In this document: positions 24,101-31,824 of the stretch, in pieces | Layout of the letters: each line of letters opens with the position of its first letter | Numbering within the stretch: the stretch's first letter is position 1 | NCBI GenBank assembly: GCA_921293015.1 | Contig: OV121082.1 | Location: 25,123,497-25,187,496, forward strand | Direction of reading: 5' to 3' | DNA: 64,000 nucleotides | Source: Phorcus lineatus | Lineage: Eukaryota; Mollusca; Gastropoda; Trochida; Trochidae | Position numbers and translations under genes: made by a program | Notes under the pieces: model-generated | What the model was told of the DNA's origin: nothing | Databases searched by the model: none | What the model saw: the letters and a program-made list of their open reading frames with translations, nothing else

Positions 24101-25992
24101 TATGTTTTTATTTATTTTACCATATTTTCCCTGAAAATCATCATTGTGGCGACATTGCATTCATGAATTTTGGAATGTGTTTTTATATCCCCCGCAAAAA
24201 AGCTTTGCGGGAGACATAATGTTTTCCGTGGTTCCGTAATTCCGAAATGCTTTCGTTTCTGGACCATATATAAAAAACCGTTCAATATTTTTTTTAATGA
24301 AACTTGGTATGTGGTTAGGTCTAGTGTTGGAGTGGTGCCTTTAGCTATTTTGGTTATTTTGAATTTATTTTTTTTGGTTTCCATGGGAACAATTTTAACT
24401 TAGTGGAAATGAGGGGTAGAGTCCGTTTCCGGGCCATATCTAAAAAAACTGTTCAATATTTTTCTTTTAAACTTGGTATGTGGTTAGATGTAGTGATGGA
24501 GTGGTGTCTTTTGCTACTTTGGTTACTCAATTTTTATATATTTTTCTGGTTTCCATGGAAACAATTTGAACTTTATGCATATGGGAGTAAGGTAACTCTC
24601 CAACCTAAATCTAAAAATCTAATGAGTATTATTCTAATAAACCTGGTATATGGTTAGATCTAGTGTTTCAATGGTGCCTTTTGCTACTTTGGTTATCCTT
24701 ACTTTTTCATTTTACTTGGTTTCTATGGGAACAATTTGAACTTAGTGCATTTTGGGGGCTGTAGATGCTAATTATAATATTTGATGACTGTGTGAGTATC
24801 ATATGTCACATGCCCTACAATAAAGAAGTTGACAAATATATAAAACTCTTCCTTATGCACCAATGAACTTGTATATTTAACGAGTCATTATTATGTCAAG
24901 TTCATTGATGCTAATATATTAACCTTTTTAGTATATGTTTGGTATGGATTGTTTCTGGTATAAATGGCAATACATGTATGATGATTAGGTTGGATTAAAA
25001 GTTTGGAAGGGGGACATCACTGTGCATCACATGCACATGTTTCTAGTTACATTAATTTTTCAAATTCAGACAGGAAAAAGTGCCACATTCAGTCTACACG
25101 TAGAAACGGACGCACACCTACAGGGGGTGTTCCTCGCCAGTCCTGTTGAAGTCTTTTCTGAGGCCAATGTGCTAATCCGGGTCGTCAACGCTTCTGGAAT
25201 ACGGACCCTTGGTGGTACCCACATCACAATGAAGGTATTTAAGAATATATAAAAGCAGAACTTAAAGGTGGTCTGAACATGTTAATACATCGTTCGTTTT
25301 TTACGTATTAGCACGTTTAATAGAATTGTAAAAAGGTGTCAAAAAGAATATTGATAAATTATCAGGCATTATTATCAGATTATTCTAAGTCTTTTATGCT
25401 ACCCGACTGTCATCATAGAAATCATCTTAAGAATTAGTCCCATCTAAAAAATGACCACAATGATGTACGCGTACACTCATGGCCTTGTGTCATTCTGAAA
25501 GGAAATGTCAACATAAATGAGATAATTATTGAGTTCTGTCCGATCTTAGTCTATATTCATACTGCCAAGTTGAGATCATATGTATCTATTATCTTCACTC
25601 AGGTGGTAGCTCGTGAGATAGACACTGTTGAGAGTTTTGAGGGTTCAGCTACAGTCGTACTGTCCGTGGAACAGACCGAGGAACCGACAACGACACCCGA
25701 ACCCGTCCAGGAAGAACTGTTTAAAGCTCCTGACATCGTTGTTTTCGTTGTCGGCTTTCTTGTTCTTCTCAACATCACGACCTCGATAGTGATTTGCTAC
25801 ATGCTGCGTGGCAGGAGTAGGAGGGACAAAGAAGGTCTATCCCGGCACGGCTCCAAGTATTACATCAAGAAGCGGTCGTCCGATAACTTTACAAACCACG
25901 GACTGCACAATCCAAGCACAACGGAAATGATCGAGGTCGATCCGGAAGTGGCTGTTTGCCCAAGGGTAGGAAATGGGGAATTTGCTGAGTAG
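7043..25992 (+). CDS. Compact four-repeat transmembrane cadherin, 13 exons (whole gene span)
   Basis: Joining 13 exons (46, 69, 176, 57, 90, 84, 129, 120, 85, 119, 207, 165 and 390 nt) gives one open frame of 1737 nt, 578 residues plus stop. All 12 introns are GT-AG with compatible phases. Visible in the protein: signal peptide (1-18); EC1 ending in DINDNKPRF (127-135); EC2 with DPD (162-164), LDYE (202-205) and DVQDTPPFF (234-242); EC3 with EDGDGD (267-272), DRED (307-310) and EDENDNSPTF (350-359); a degenerate EC4 (about 360-472); a Thr/Pro/Glu stalk; a membrane span (about 493-517); and a ~61-residue basic tail. These calcium-site motifs define cadherin repeats, so the family role is calcium-dependent cell adhesion or recognition at the plasma membrane. 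No catenin-binding region is recognisable, so it is not a classical cadherin. The orthology group is unknown to me. Confidence refers to the gene model; small extra exons cannot be excluded. Confidence 0.88.
10610..10930 (+). pseudogene. mariner transposase fossil, plus strand, in cadherin intron 1
   Basis: Across stops and frameshifts the plus strand reads FEADPDSFLKRIKLMDDT, then QPEIKE and SKQEKHPT, then in another frame FHQDNWPGHTSAIAMSTIHD, then NSPYSPDFYLYV. These match, in order, the mariner-family blocks around the first catalytic Asp (MDETW region), the SKQWKHP block, the second catalytic Asp (HQDNAP) and the SPDLAPSDFFLF block. The section between the SKQ block and HQDN is deleted and the third catalytic Asp is missing. 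It is a dead copy of a DD34D mariner transposase. Terminal repeats were not located. Confidence 0.65.
12474..12542 (+). CDS. Cadherin exon 2: end of signal peptide and start of EC1
   Basis: Acceptor TTTCAG before 12474, donor GTGAGT at 12543; phase 1 at both ends. It encodes the end of the leader and the beginning of EC1, including LIWDPSIPTHLFEDESA. The FEDE stretch sits where the first calcium-binding Glu of a cadherin repeat is expected. The 5.4-kb intron before it is the longest in the gene. Confidence 0.8.
12868..13521 (-). pseudogene. mariner transposase fossil, minus strand, in cadherin intron 2
   Basis: The minus strand from 13521 gives an open stretch of 106 codons with DRRETIQHIVETLGVS, TILTEVLQMSQLSSRWVSR and MLTGDQKHFRLDIS, matching the DNA-binding and linker part of mariner transposases. 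Downstream, through stops and frameshifts, come DPETKS, SAGKVMA, VFWDIQG, EKG, then AAIKAKRRRKLSVGVHLLHD and ATELGFES, the catalytic half in correct order. The first catalytic Asp block (GDETW) and the third Asp (SPDLAPSD) are absent. It lies antisense to the host gene, between exons 2 and 3. Confidence 0.8.
13973..14148 (+). CDS. Cadherin exon 3: EC1 middle
   Basis: Acceptor TTTCAG before 13973, donor GTAAGT at 14149; enters in phase 1 and leaves in phase 0. It codes for beta-strand-like, Thr/Ser-rich sequence with an Asn-glycosylation sequon (NVSE), a second sequon (NVT) and two Cys residues. It lacks the usual LDRE motif, so EC1 is a divergent repeat. Confidence 0.8.
14225..15065. repeat. 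About 65-bp tandem repeat, third copy split by an insertion
   Basis: The unit reading ATACATATCATA, TAATGGAACGAATATACAAA, TTAACTGTCT, TATGTGAATCCTA occurs twice in a row at about 14243-14370. A third copy starts with CTAATACATAGCATACCTAA and is interrupted at 14395. Its remainder (ACGAATATACAAATACAATT and on) resumes at 15022. Confidence 0.75.
14395..15021. mobile_element. TA-flanked MITE (Tc1/mariner-type insertion) in cadherin intron 3
   Basis: The ends are inverted copies: CAGCTGCAGACCAAAAGTTT on the left, and on the right the complement reads CAGCTGCATATCAAAAGTTT. Both continue with GTTCAC and then TAGTGCAAATATCAT, giving terminal repeats of about 60 bp with some gaps. TA dinucleotides flank both sides (14393-14394 and 15022-15023), as expected for Tc1/mariner target duplication. 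The interior of about 500 bp codes for nothing recognisable. Confidence 0.75.
15143..15770. repeat. Possible degenerate direct duplication in intron 3
   Basis: 15143-15330 and 15595-15770 share a loose order of words: GGGGCCAC and GGGGCTAC, then GTCTTTACACAAC and GTCTGTACACAAC, then TCGCTTCTC and GTGCTTCTA, then GAAGACGAAAA and GAAGTCGAAAA. The match is gapped and weak. Confidence 0.35.
16021..16077 (+). CDS. Cadherin exon 4: EC1, 19 codons
   Basis: A small 57-nt exon between acceptor TTCTGCAG and donor GTGAGT, phase 0 at both ends. It encodes NSDTRNLLFLAEEEGNQAP, which supplies the F-strand part of EC1. It is supported by exact phase agreement with exons 3 and 5, both of which also break at phase 0. 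Confidence 0.75.
16509..16598 (+). CDS. Cadherin exon 5: EC1-EC2 linker
   Basis: Acceptor GTTCAG before 16509, donor GTAGTA at 16599; phase 0 on both sides. It contains the hallmark inter-repeat calcium-binding linker DINDNKPRF, so EC1 ends here. An alternative acceptor about 18 nt upstream (TATAG) would shift the frame away from this motif, which decides the boundary. Confidence 0.88.
16984..17067 (+). CDS. Cadherin exon 6: EC2 start with DPD motif
   Basis: Acceptor ATTAAG before 16984, donor GTAAGT at 17068; 28 codons in phase 0. It encodes an opening DTENGAEIF followed by VWDPDPTSD. The Glu of TEN and the DPD pair occupy the calcium-ligand positions of a cadherin repeat. Confidence 0.85.
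17644..17772 (+). CDS. Cadherin exon 7: EC2 with LDYE motif
   Basis: Acceptor CTAAAG before 17644, donor GTAAGT at 17773; 43 codons, phase 0. It encodes GIFRLEKSG followed by LTDYLDYES and YTLTIAAR, the standard order of cadherin strands, with LDYE being the LDRE-type calcium motif. It is the clearest single cadherin exon in the window. Confidence 0.9.
17935..18178 (+). repeat. TACA tetranucleotide microsatellite in intron 7
   Basis: About 245 bp of near-continuous TACA (ATAC) units with scattered ATTC, ACAC, ATGT and ATAT interruptions. The block ATTCATACATATACATAC occurs at least twice, showing internal duplication. Periodic Tyr/Ile/His or Met/Tyr/Val/Cys reading frames on both strands come from the repeat and are not genes. 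Confidence 0.97.
18965..19020 (+). repeat. SINE-like 3' module, copy 1 (intron 7)
   Basis: ATGCGCTTAGAGCATGCACA followed by TTGTGTATGGATATAGCGCT and then TTATTATTATT matches 48807-48850 (ATGTGCTTTAAGCGTGCACC, then TTGTGTGCAGATATAGCG). A shared module ending near a short ATT-type tail suggests the 3' part of a retroposon. Confidence 0.45.
19191..19310 (+). CDS. Cadherin exon 8: EC2-EC3 linker
   Basis: Acceptor CTCCAG before 19191, donor GTATGT at 19311; 40 codons, phase 0. It begins with DNGG, the conserved Asp-Asn-Gly after strand F of a cadherin repeat. It continues through VVDVQDTPPFF (the linker to EC3) and reaches VLENKLP, whose Glu is the first calcium ligand of EC3. Confidence 0.9.
19940..20024 (+). 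CDS. Cadherin exon 9: EC3 acidic calcium motif
   Basis: Acceptor CCAAAG before 19940, donor GTATAT at 20025; 28 codons plus one base, so phase 1. It encodes QVQAEDGDGDRNTKNEI followed by YSIIEG. The EDGDGD run is the AxDxD-type calcium motif and NEIAYSI matches the strand that follows it in cadherins. Confidence 0.88.
20300..20368 (+). repeat. tRNA-like SINE head (degenerate) in intron 9
   Basis: TTGTGGTACAGTGGTATT resembles a pol III A box with D arm, and GGATTTGAGACC (20349-20360) a B box. The spacing is that of a tRNA. The acceptor and T stems do not pair, so it is a tRNA-derived retroposon or pseudogene, not a working tRNA. Confidence 0.4.
20632..21101. mobile_element. piggyBac-type MITE flanked by TTAA in intron 9
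   Basis: It begins AGAGCCACTCCGTGATTTTC and ends with AACTCACGGAGTGGCTCT, perfect inverted repeats over at least 15 bp. Both sides are flanked by TTAA (20628-20631 and 21102-21105), the duplicated target of piggyBac elements. It is 470 bp long with no coding capacity. A solo right end of the same family lies at 3017-3056. Confidence 0.8.
21462..21525 (-). repeat. tRNA-like SINE head (degenerate), minus strand, in intron 9
   Basis: On the minus strand, ACGTTAATGGTAGGGTCACC (A-box-like) precedes GAGTTCGATTCC, a nearly perfect pol III B box at 21469-21480. The stems are not maintained, so a functional tRNA is unlikely. Confidence 0.45.
22275..22393 (+). CDS. Cadherin exon 10: EC3 with DRED motif
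   Basis: Acceptor CTGCAG before 22275, donor GTATCT at 22394; enters in phase 1, leaves in phase 0, as required by its neighbours. It encodes LFQVDNTTGVVSSVGTIDRE followed by VFQLTVQ: the standard F-x-V-D-xx-TG-x-V motif, the DRE calcium motif and strand F. Confidence 0.9.
22728..23073 (+). repeat. 88-bp tandem repeat, about four copies, in intron 10
   Basis: Units begin near 22728, 22815, 22904 and 22988 and contain AATGTTAATATAAACATT, GTGCCATGCCGTCCAAGCTA, TGTCATTAGGCCCAAG and GAAGAGTAGTC. Copies differ by a few substitutions; the last is the most diverged. The array stops about 80 bp before the acceptor of exon 11. Confidence 0.9.
23155..23361 (+). CDS. Cadherin exon 11: EC3-EC4 linker
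   Basis: Acceptor ACCAG before 23155, donor GTATGT at 23362; 69 codons, phase 0. It carries VLVFITIEDENDNSPTF, the most canonical DxNDNxPxF linker in the protein, then the opening of EC4 with SVYDRDQ. It is noticeably richer in G+C than its flanks, as are the other coding exons. An 88-bp tandem repeat in intron 10 ends about 80 bp before this exon. Confidence 0.9.
24187..24750 (+). repeat. Hairpin-headed repeat with about three ~160-bp tandem copies, in intron 11
   Basis: A stem CCCGCAAA (24191-24198) pairs with TTTGCGGG (24204-24211) around a 5-nt loop. It is followed by units containing AAACTTGGTATGTGGTTAG, TGGAGTGGTGCCTTT, GCTATTTTGGTTA and TTGGTTTCCATGGGAACAAT, repeated from about 24262, 24421 and 24590. 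A related copy with its own C/G-run hairpin lies at 50254-50400, so this is a dispersed family. Confidence 0.7.
25070..25234 (+). CDS. Cadherin exon 12: EC4
   Basis: Acceptor ATTCAG before 25070, donor GTATTT at 25235; 55 codons, phase 0. It encodes the body of EC4, with SATFSLHVE and VLIRVVNASGIR. It has no LDRE or NDN motif, so this membrane-proximal repeat probably binds little calcium. One Asn-glycosylation sequon (NAS) is visible. Confidence 0.82.
25603..25992 (+). CDS. Cadherin exon 13: stalk, transmembrane span, cytoplasmic tail and stop
   Basis: Acceptor ACTCAG before 25603; 129 codons, then TAG at 25990-25992. In order: the end of EC4 (SATVVLSVEQ), a Thr/Pro/Glu stalk (TEEPTTTPEPVQEE), a hydrophobic span of about 25 residues (from IVVFVVGFLVLL to IVICYML), a stop-transfer cluster RGRSRRDK, and a tail with the basic patch YYIKKRSS and an acidic end. 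No beta-catenin or p120 binding site is recognisable. The single exon carrying both span and tail marks the end of the gene. Confidence 0.9.
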   Translation: MVAREIDTVESFEGSATVVLSVEQTEEPTTTPEPVQEELFKAPDIVVFVVGFLVLLNITTSIVICYMLRGRSRRDKEGLSRHGSKYYIKKRSSDNFTNHGLHNPSTTEMIEVDPEVAVCPRVGNGEFAE

Positions 25993-27332
25993 GGGCTAAG
26001 ACGTTGAGGTGTTGGAAATGTAACTTGTTGAAGAGAATGAGGAAGATGGCCCTGCTCAATTTTTAAGAGCGAAAATACAAACGGTAGATATCAAAAAGCA
26101 CAAAATAGTGAATGATGCCGATACATGTTTGTAGACTACTTTGTGTATATTGATGATATCGTCAGTGGGAATTCTTGGCATTCTTTTCAATCTGTTGAAA
26201 TGCAATATTTTGTACAGCATGGACATGTTCGCCTGAATTAATAATAACTGTCAAATCCGAATACATTCGGTGTACTGGTACAAATAGGAAGGTATATTTG
26301 TATTTTTGTTTATTTGTATATTTGAACAGGTTTTCACGCGGGCTGTACACACTGCATTTAATTGGTCTCAATCTCATTAATTGGTTAAAATTAATTCCAA
26401 AATGATTATATGACATAGCGCATGTAGCATCCAGTTTTTTAAAACATATTTTTCGTCATCAAGAAACCAGTTATTTCCAACTCGTCATCTTAACTGATGA
26501 AGTTTGGTCCTCAAGCAATATAGCGAATGAACTTCGGATATTGGGTAAAGTAGTAAGTTCTAAATGACACGAATTTAAACAGTTGTTAGAATTGCCATAC
26601 TCAACTAGACGTCACCTGTCATCTTTGTAAAGGTAATGAATGAGCGTAATAAAGTCAATAGGAAAAGCCATTGAGACGTCTTTACTCTGCTTGTAGGACC
26701 CTGGCCGTGGATTGGCGTTCAATACGCGAGGCTGGAGGGATATACTCACCTCCCCTAGAATGTAGGTCCCTCACCCTACATAGAAGTTGATAGTAAAAAC
26801 TCGTGTTACCTTTGAAATCTGTCCTCTCTGCATAGATAATACAGGTGTTTCCGTACGTGTCTGAACTCTGTGCCCTATATTTGCATGATGCATGATAGTA
26901 GCCGTTGTGTAACGTTCTCTTCATTAAATTAATCACCTTTTGTGTCAAAGATTCTTAAACGGTTTAATTCTATTAAGAGCAATTTCCCCTTTGTATCTTA
27001 TATAAGATAATGATTTCAAAAATAATTCTATTTTTGACTATTCCTTTGTTGAAAAGGATTACATCCTATATTTATATTCTTAATTGTACATGAAACATAT
27101 AATGTATATTAGGTTTGACATGCGTTATAAGCTATACTTCTGATATATGCTGTACATTGATATATATCCAATTCTTTGTTATCCATTTCTTACTCCTGTA
27201 CCTTTGCATGTGTCTTTAATTGTGTCATATTCAAATGTTATTATATACGCAGTCAAGAGGCACGTTGTATTGGTTTTATATATTCAAAACATGCCAACCG
27301 CGTACCATTTCCCGTCCATAACTTTATTTCTG
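25993..27332. other. 3' flank of the cadherin gene, no further gene seen
   Basis: AT-rich sequence that includes the likely 3' UTR. No coding exon, RNA gene or clear repeat was recognised between the candidate poly(A) site and the minisatellite. Confidence 0.5.
26648..26653 (+). promoter_or_regulatory. Candidate polyadenylation signal of the cadherin gene
   Basis: AATAAA hexamer 656 bp after the cadherin stop codon; I saw no earlier canonical hexamer in the 3' flank. It would give a 3' UTR of roughly 680 nt. Hexamers are frequent by chance in DNA this AT-rich. Confidence 0.3.
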
Positions 27333-28615
27333 AACAATATCAGTTCCGTCCAGTACTAATCGAAGAACATCAGTCCGTCCAGTACTAAATTGAACAACAT
27401 CAGTTCCGTCCAGTACTATAACGACATCAGTTCCGTCCAGTACTATATTGAACGACATCAGTTCTGTCCAGTACTAATCGAACAACATCAGTTCCGTCCA
27501 GTACTAATCGAACAACATCAGTTCCGTCCAGTACTAATCGAACAACATCAGTTCCGTCCAGTACTATAACGACATCAGTTCCGTCCAGTACTATATTGAA
27601 CGACATCAGTTCTGTCCAGTACTAATCGAACAACATCAGTTCCGCCCAGTACTAATCGAAGAACATCAGTCCGTCCAGTACTATATTGAACGACATCAGT
27701 TCTGTCCAGTACTAATCGAACAACATCAGTTCCGTCCAGTACTAATCGAAGAACATCAGTCCGTCCAGTACTATATTGAACGACATCAGTTCTGTCCAGT
27801 ACTATAACGACATCAGTTCCGTCCAGTACTATATTGAACGACATCAGTTCCGTCCAGTACTAATCGAACAACATCAGTTCTGTCCAGTACTAATCGAACA
27901 ACATCAGTTCCGTCCAGTACTATAACGACATCAGTTCCGTCCAGTACTATATTGAACGACATCAGTTCTGTCCAGTACTAATCGAACAACATCAGTTCCG
28001 TCCAGTACTAATCGAACAACATCAGTTCCGTCCAGTACTAATCGAAGAACATCAGTCCGTCCAGTACTATATTGAACGACATCAGTTCTGTCCAGTACTA
28101 ATCGAACAACATCAGTTCCGTCCAGTACTAATCGAACAACATCAGTTCCGTCCAGTACTAATCGAAGAACATCAGTCCGTCCAGTACTATATTGAACGAC
28201 ATCAGTCCGTCCAGTACTATATTGAACGACATCAGTTCTGTCCAGTACTATAACGACATCAGTTCCGTCCAGTACTATATTGAACGACATCAGTTCCGTC
28301 CAGTACTAATCGAACAACATCAGTTCTGTCCAGTACTAATCGAACAACATCAGTTCCGTCCAGTACTATAACGACATCAGTTCCGTCCAGTACTATATTG
28401 AACGACATCAGTTCCGTCCAGTACTAATCGAAAAACAACAGTTCCGTCCAGTACTATATTGAACGACATCAGTTCCGTCTAATACTATATTGAACTACAT
28501 CAGTTTCGTCCAGTACTATATTGAACGACATCAGTTTCGTCCAGTACTATATTGAACGACATCAGTTTCGTCCAGTACTATATTGAACAACATCAGTTTC
28601 GTCCAGTACTATATG
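27333..28615. repeat. Minisatellite of ~27-31-bp units, about 43 copies, with higher-order structure
   Basis: Every unit has ACATCAGTTCCGTCCAGTAC (or TTCTG, TTTCG, or a 2-bp-shorter variant) followed by one of three tails: TAATCGAACA (30 bp), TATATTGAACG (31 bp) or TATAACG (27 bp). The order of tails is not random: a multi-unit block recurs about 446 bp apart (around 27775-27960 and 28225-28400). Units from 28440 on are nearly all the TATATTGAACG type. Minus-strand ORFs of 89 and 119 codons reading this array are repeat artefacts. Confidence 0.95.
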
Positions 28616-28619
28616 GAAT

Positions 28620-31600
28620 GATAACATTATTTACTCCTTAACTATACACCTGGAAGAAAGTATTGCATTTGTATTTTTTTACTTTCTCCTAGGTTTTCAA
28701 AGCATAAGAAGACATGATGGTTTCACATATATATATACAAAGCTCTTATGATAAATCCTTTACTAAACGGAATGAAGGGTTTCAGACAGCTGCAGCTCAG
28801 CATCTGGTCAGTAAAGGAGCACGTTCTGCGACAACCTTTTGTGCTCATTAGGGTTACGACAAATACCGATAGTTTTGTTTTTATGACTCCAGTAATAAGT
28901 ATAAGTCAACAAATGACGACTCCACATCTGCTCATCAAACACTGCTGTAACACCAAAACTTTACGGCTATTGAATTGGCCTGTTGCAATGACTAGCTTGA
29001 TGACGGTTTTTAAATGACTGCGGAGATTTTCTGCTTTTGTATCTTCAGGAATGGCATATTAATATTTATAAGAATCTCACCAATCCAATATAAAGAATTC
29101 TTATCTCGACAGTCATAGGAAATCGTGTGTTGAAATACTATTCCCCAGGTGTATCGTTTGTTGAAATAGTTTTCCCCCAGGTGTATCGTGTGTTGAAATA
29201 CTCCCCCCCCCCAGGTGTATATAGTGAATACTTTATACCGTCCAGAAATACGTTGTATATTGAATAACAACGTTGAAACGTTTAAGACACCAATTTTATT
29301 CCTGTATTTGATAACTATTTTAAACTAAATTGATCGAACACTTTACCGATCAGGGTTTTGACTTACAAATGTTTATAAACTATACTCATCGGCCTGACCA
29401 CAGTACATGTTTTATACTATTTAGTCTGTAGACGTTGAACTCTTTGAGGTAAATACATTAGAATAACTTGATAACAGCTTCTTTATTTAGTAATGTCTAT
29501 TTTCAGATCTAGATATGATGCATTTCACACGTGTATTTTAAATTTTCAATCCCAACTCATATATCTTTCATCTATGTATAGTCTCTCTTGTTTAAATGCA
29601 CGTTGCTCCTGTCTCTTTATGATATAAACTCTCACGCAAGTTATATGAATTGTAAAAACAAATGTGTGGTGTGGTTTTCGATTTTGTTTCATGAACATTC
29701 ATGTTAACTGAAATGTAGAATTGTTAAATTGATTTTAGAATGTTTTTGTAATAATAATGGGACATAGGAAAGTGAAAAATATTTACGTTCAATTTTGGTG
29801 CAGAATTTTCTTGTTGTTTAATTTGTGTTCTCGTCACCAAAACAACAGCATAAATTATGTCTCTGTGGCACTCCTTCAGGCGAGGATCGAGTGTTTCGTC
29901 CAAATGTACTCATGTGTAATTATAAGCTCAGCAAACTGTGATATGCTGTATTGTAAACAGTCATTTAAAATGTAATCCTTCATATTATATAAATAAAATA
30001 TCTTTTATATGATGTTTCGTTTGTTTGTCGTCATCTGTAAATATACACTGACGTAAGTCGGAGATGTAAGAGATTCAACTTTATTCATACATTGTGAGCA
30101 AAACACTGATGCACGGAACAAAAAGCATGGTTTGTGATATTGTTTGTACCAGTAAATGGCATTCAATATCATTCGTTCATAGTAGGAGAGAGTGAGCAAA
30201 CATTTGGACGAGATCTGTTATATCAAAATTGTTAAGAGCAACATTTCATTAAATATTTGGCATGCGTACAAAACACACATTTTCACAGAATCACGACTCA
30301 TCAATGAAATGTCACAGAATTTCTGTTGTCTAAAATTGATATAAAGTATACTGAAATTATCCATATTTCTATTAGGTAATATAAGTAAATGTTTGAAGAT
30401 TTGTTAAAATATCACAAGATGGAACTTAAAGCAAGATAATTTCGAAACTGTATACACAGATACGAACGTTTCCATTTATTGGAGGTTATTGTAATTCATA
30501 GAAGCGGACCAAAAATCTCCCATTTGCGTCGTTCATCTTTCATGTATCGAACTCATTTATTGATGCTATCTCACCCTTCAGTCAGAGTGTTCAGTTCATT
30601 GGTTTTAGTAACACATACCATTATACCAAACTATACCCATGATAATACATATGGAATATATGGACCATACCATGAAAATACATATTAAATGTGAAACATT
30701 TACTCACAACGTTCTTCTGCAACTTATACAACAATAACATGAGTTAAGCCCCAAAAACAATAAATACATTTCATCCATAAAGCAAAGATTTATTTGACTA
30801 GCTTTTATTTTTATTCTAGCTGACATTCTTTACAAAAATGTTACATATATTCTTTAAACATAAACATAACGATAACCTCTGAACTGAAATGATAACGATT
30901 ACTGAATTGTCTAAATAATATGCTATCTAAATATTGACTAGAAGCTAAATATATCCCCGATGTTGTGATTAATATAGCATTGAATATCATTATTAATTTA
31001 TCAATTCACTTATCTAAAATATCACTGTTTACTTTATTTCTAACGCTTTTTAATTCACACTTTTTGTTTACGTTAATGAATGATATTGCCAATGCCGAAC
31101 CAATATCCCATTTCATGTACCATAAACAAAACATCAGAGAGAGTAACCCATTCCGCGGAGTAACCCTATACGCACTGCTAGCTTTACTACCACTAAAACC
31201 CACAAGTTGTTTTTGATCGTGTGGTAGGAATGCAATACATAACGGCACATCACCCTTAACCACGTTGTAGCGATCTTTATTTACAGCTCTCTGAGCATTG
31301 CCGTTATAAACCACATTCCATCAAAACAAAGACAATAATATGTCTTGAATGTCATCAACAATGAGAAGAACCTTACTCATTCAAAAATCTTACGCTGTTT
31401 AGATTAAGAAAATAAAGACTAATATTAACTTATTGAATTTCCCCGTATGTCAAAATATCAGAAATTATATCGGGGTAAGGATGAATGAAATAATGTTAAA
31501 CATAAATTATATATACTGGAAAATATAATTATTTATGATATAAGAAAATTCTGAAAGTATTACGAATGGCATATTTTTACATTGAGCATCTAATGTAATA

Positions 31601-31700
31601 TTTATCATAAAATTGACAATATCCCTAACTTATTTTGTCGAGTTGATGTCTTAAAGCAATTAAAGATGAAAGTTTAAGGATAAGCATTTTCAATTTTGGA
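28620..31700. other. Intergenic stretch, no gene recognised
   Basis: AT-rich sequence with no assignable exon. A small tandem repeat at 29123-29220 is listed separately. Only short ORFs without family features occur. Confidence 0.5.
29123..29220 (+). repeat. Short tandem repeat, three ~36-bp units
   Basis: GTGTTGAAATA, a C-run (CCCC growing to about ten C) and CAGGTGTAT are repeated three times. The C-run length differs in each copy. Confidence 0.7.
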
Positions 31701-31717
31701 ATAGTTTAACAACACAG

Positions 31718-31824
31718 ATGTATGTATGGATGGTCGCGGAAAGATGAAGAGCTCCGTCTATAGCTGTATCGCCAATACAAGTGGAGCGAACATTTCTACA
31801 TCGGTGAAAATTACAGGATTTTAA
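31718..31824 (+). pseudogene. Possible terminal immunoglobulin-domain exon or remnant
   Basis: After an acceptor-like AACACAG, an open frame runs to TAA at 31822-31824. It encodes GRGKMKSSVYSCIANTSGA followed by NISTSVKITGF. VYSCIANTSG matches strands F-G of an Ig-like domain (Y-x-C-x-A-x-N-x-x-G) and SVKI would be strand G. No neighbouring Ig exon with the strand-B Cys was found, so it is either the last exon of a gene with distant upstream exons, an isolated remnant, or chance. Confidence 0.3.

Noticed and set aside
27575..28290. Minus-strand frames of 89 and 119 codons with a repeating Thr-Asp-Val-Val pattern
   Set aside because: They read the ~30-bp minisatellite, whose unit lengths happen to keep some frames open; no start context or domain supports a gene.
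27333..28615. Possible CRISPR-like array (regular ~30-bp repeats)
   Set aside because: The units are contiguous with no unique spacers, and the genome is eukaryotic; it is a minisatellite.
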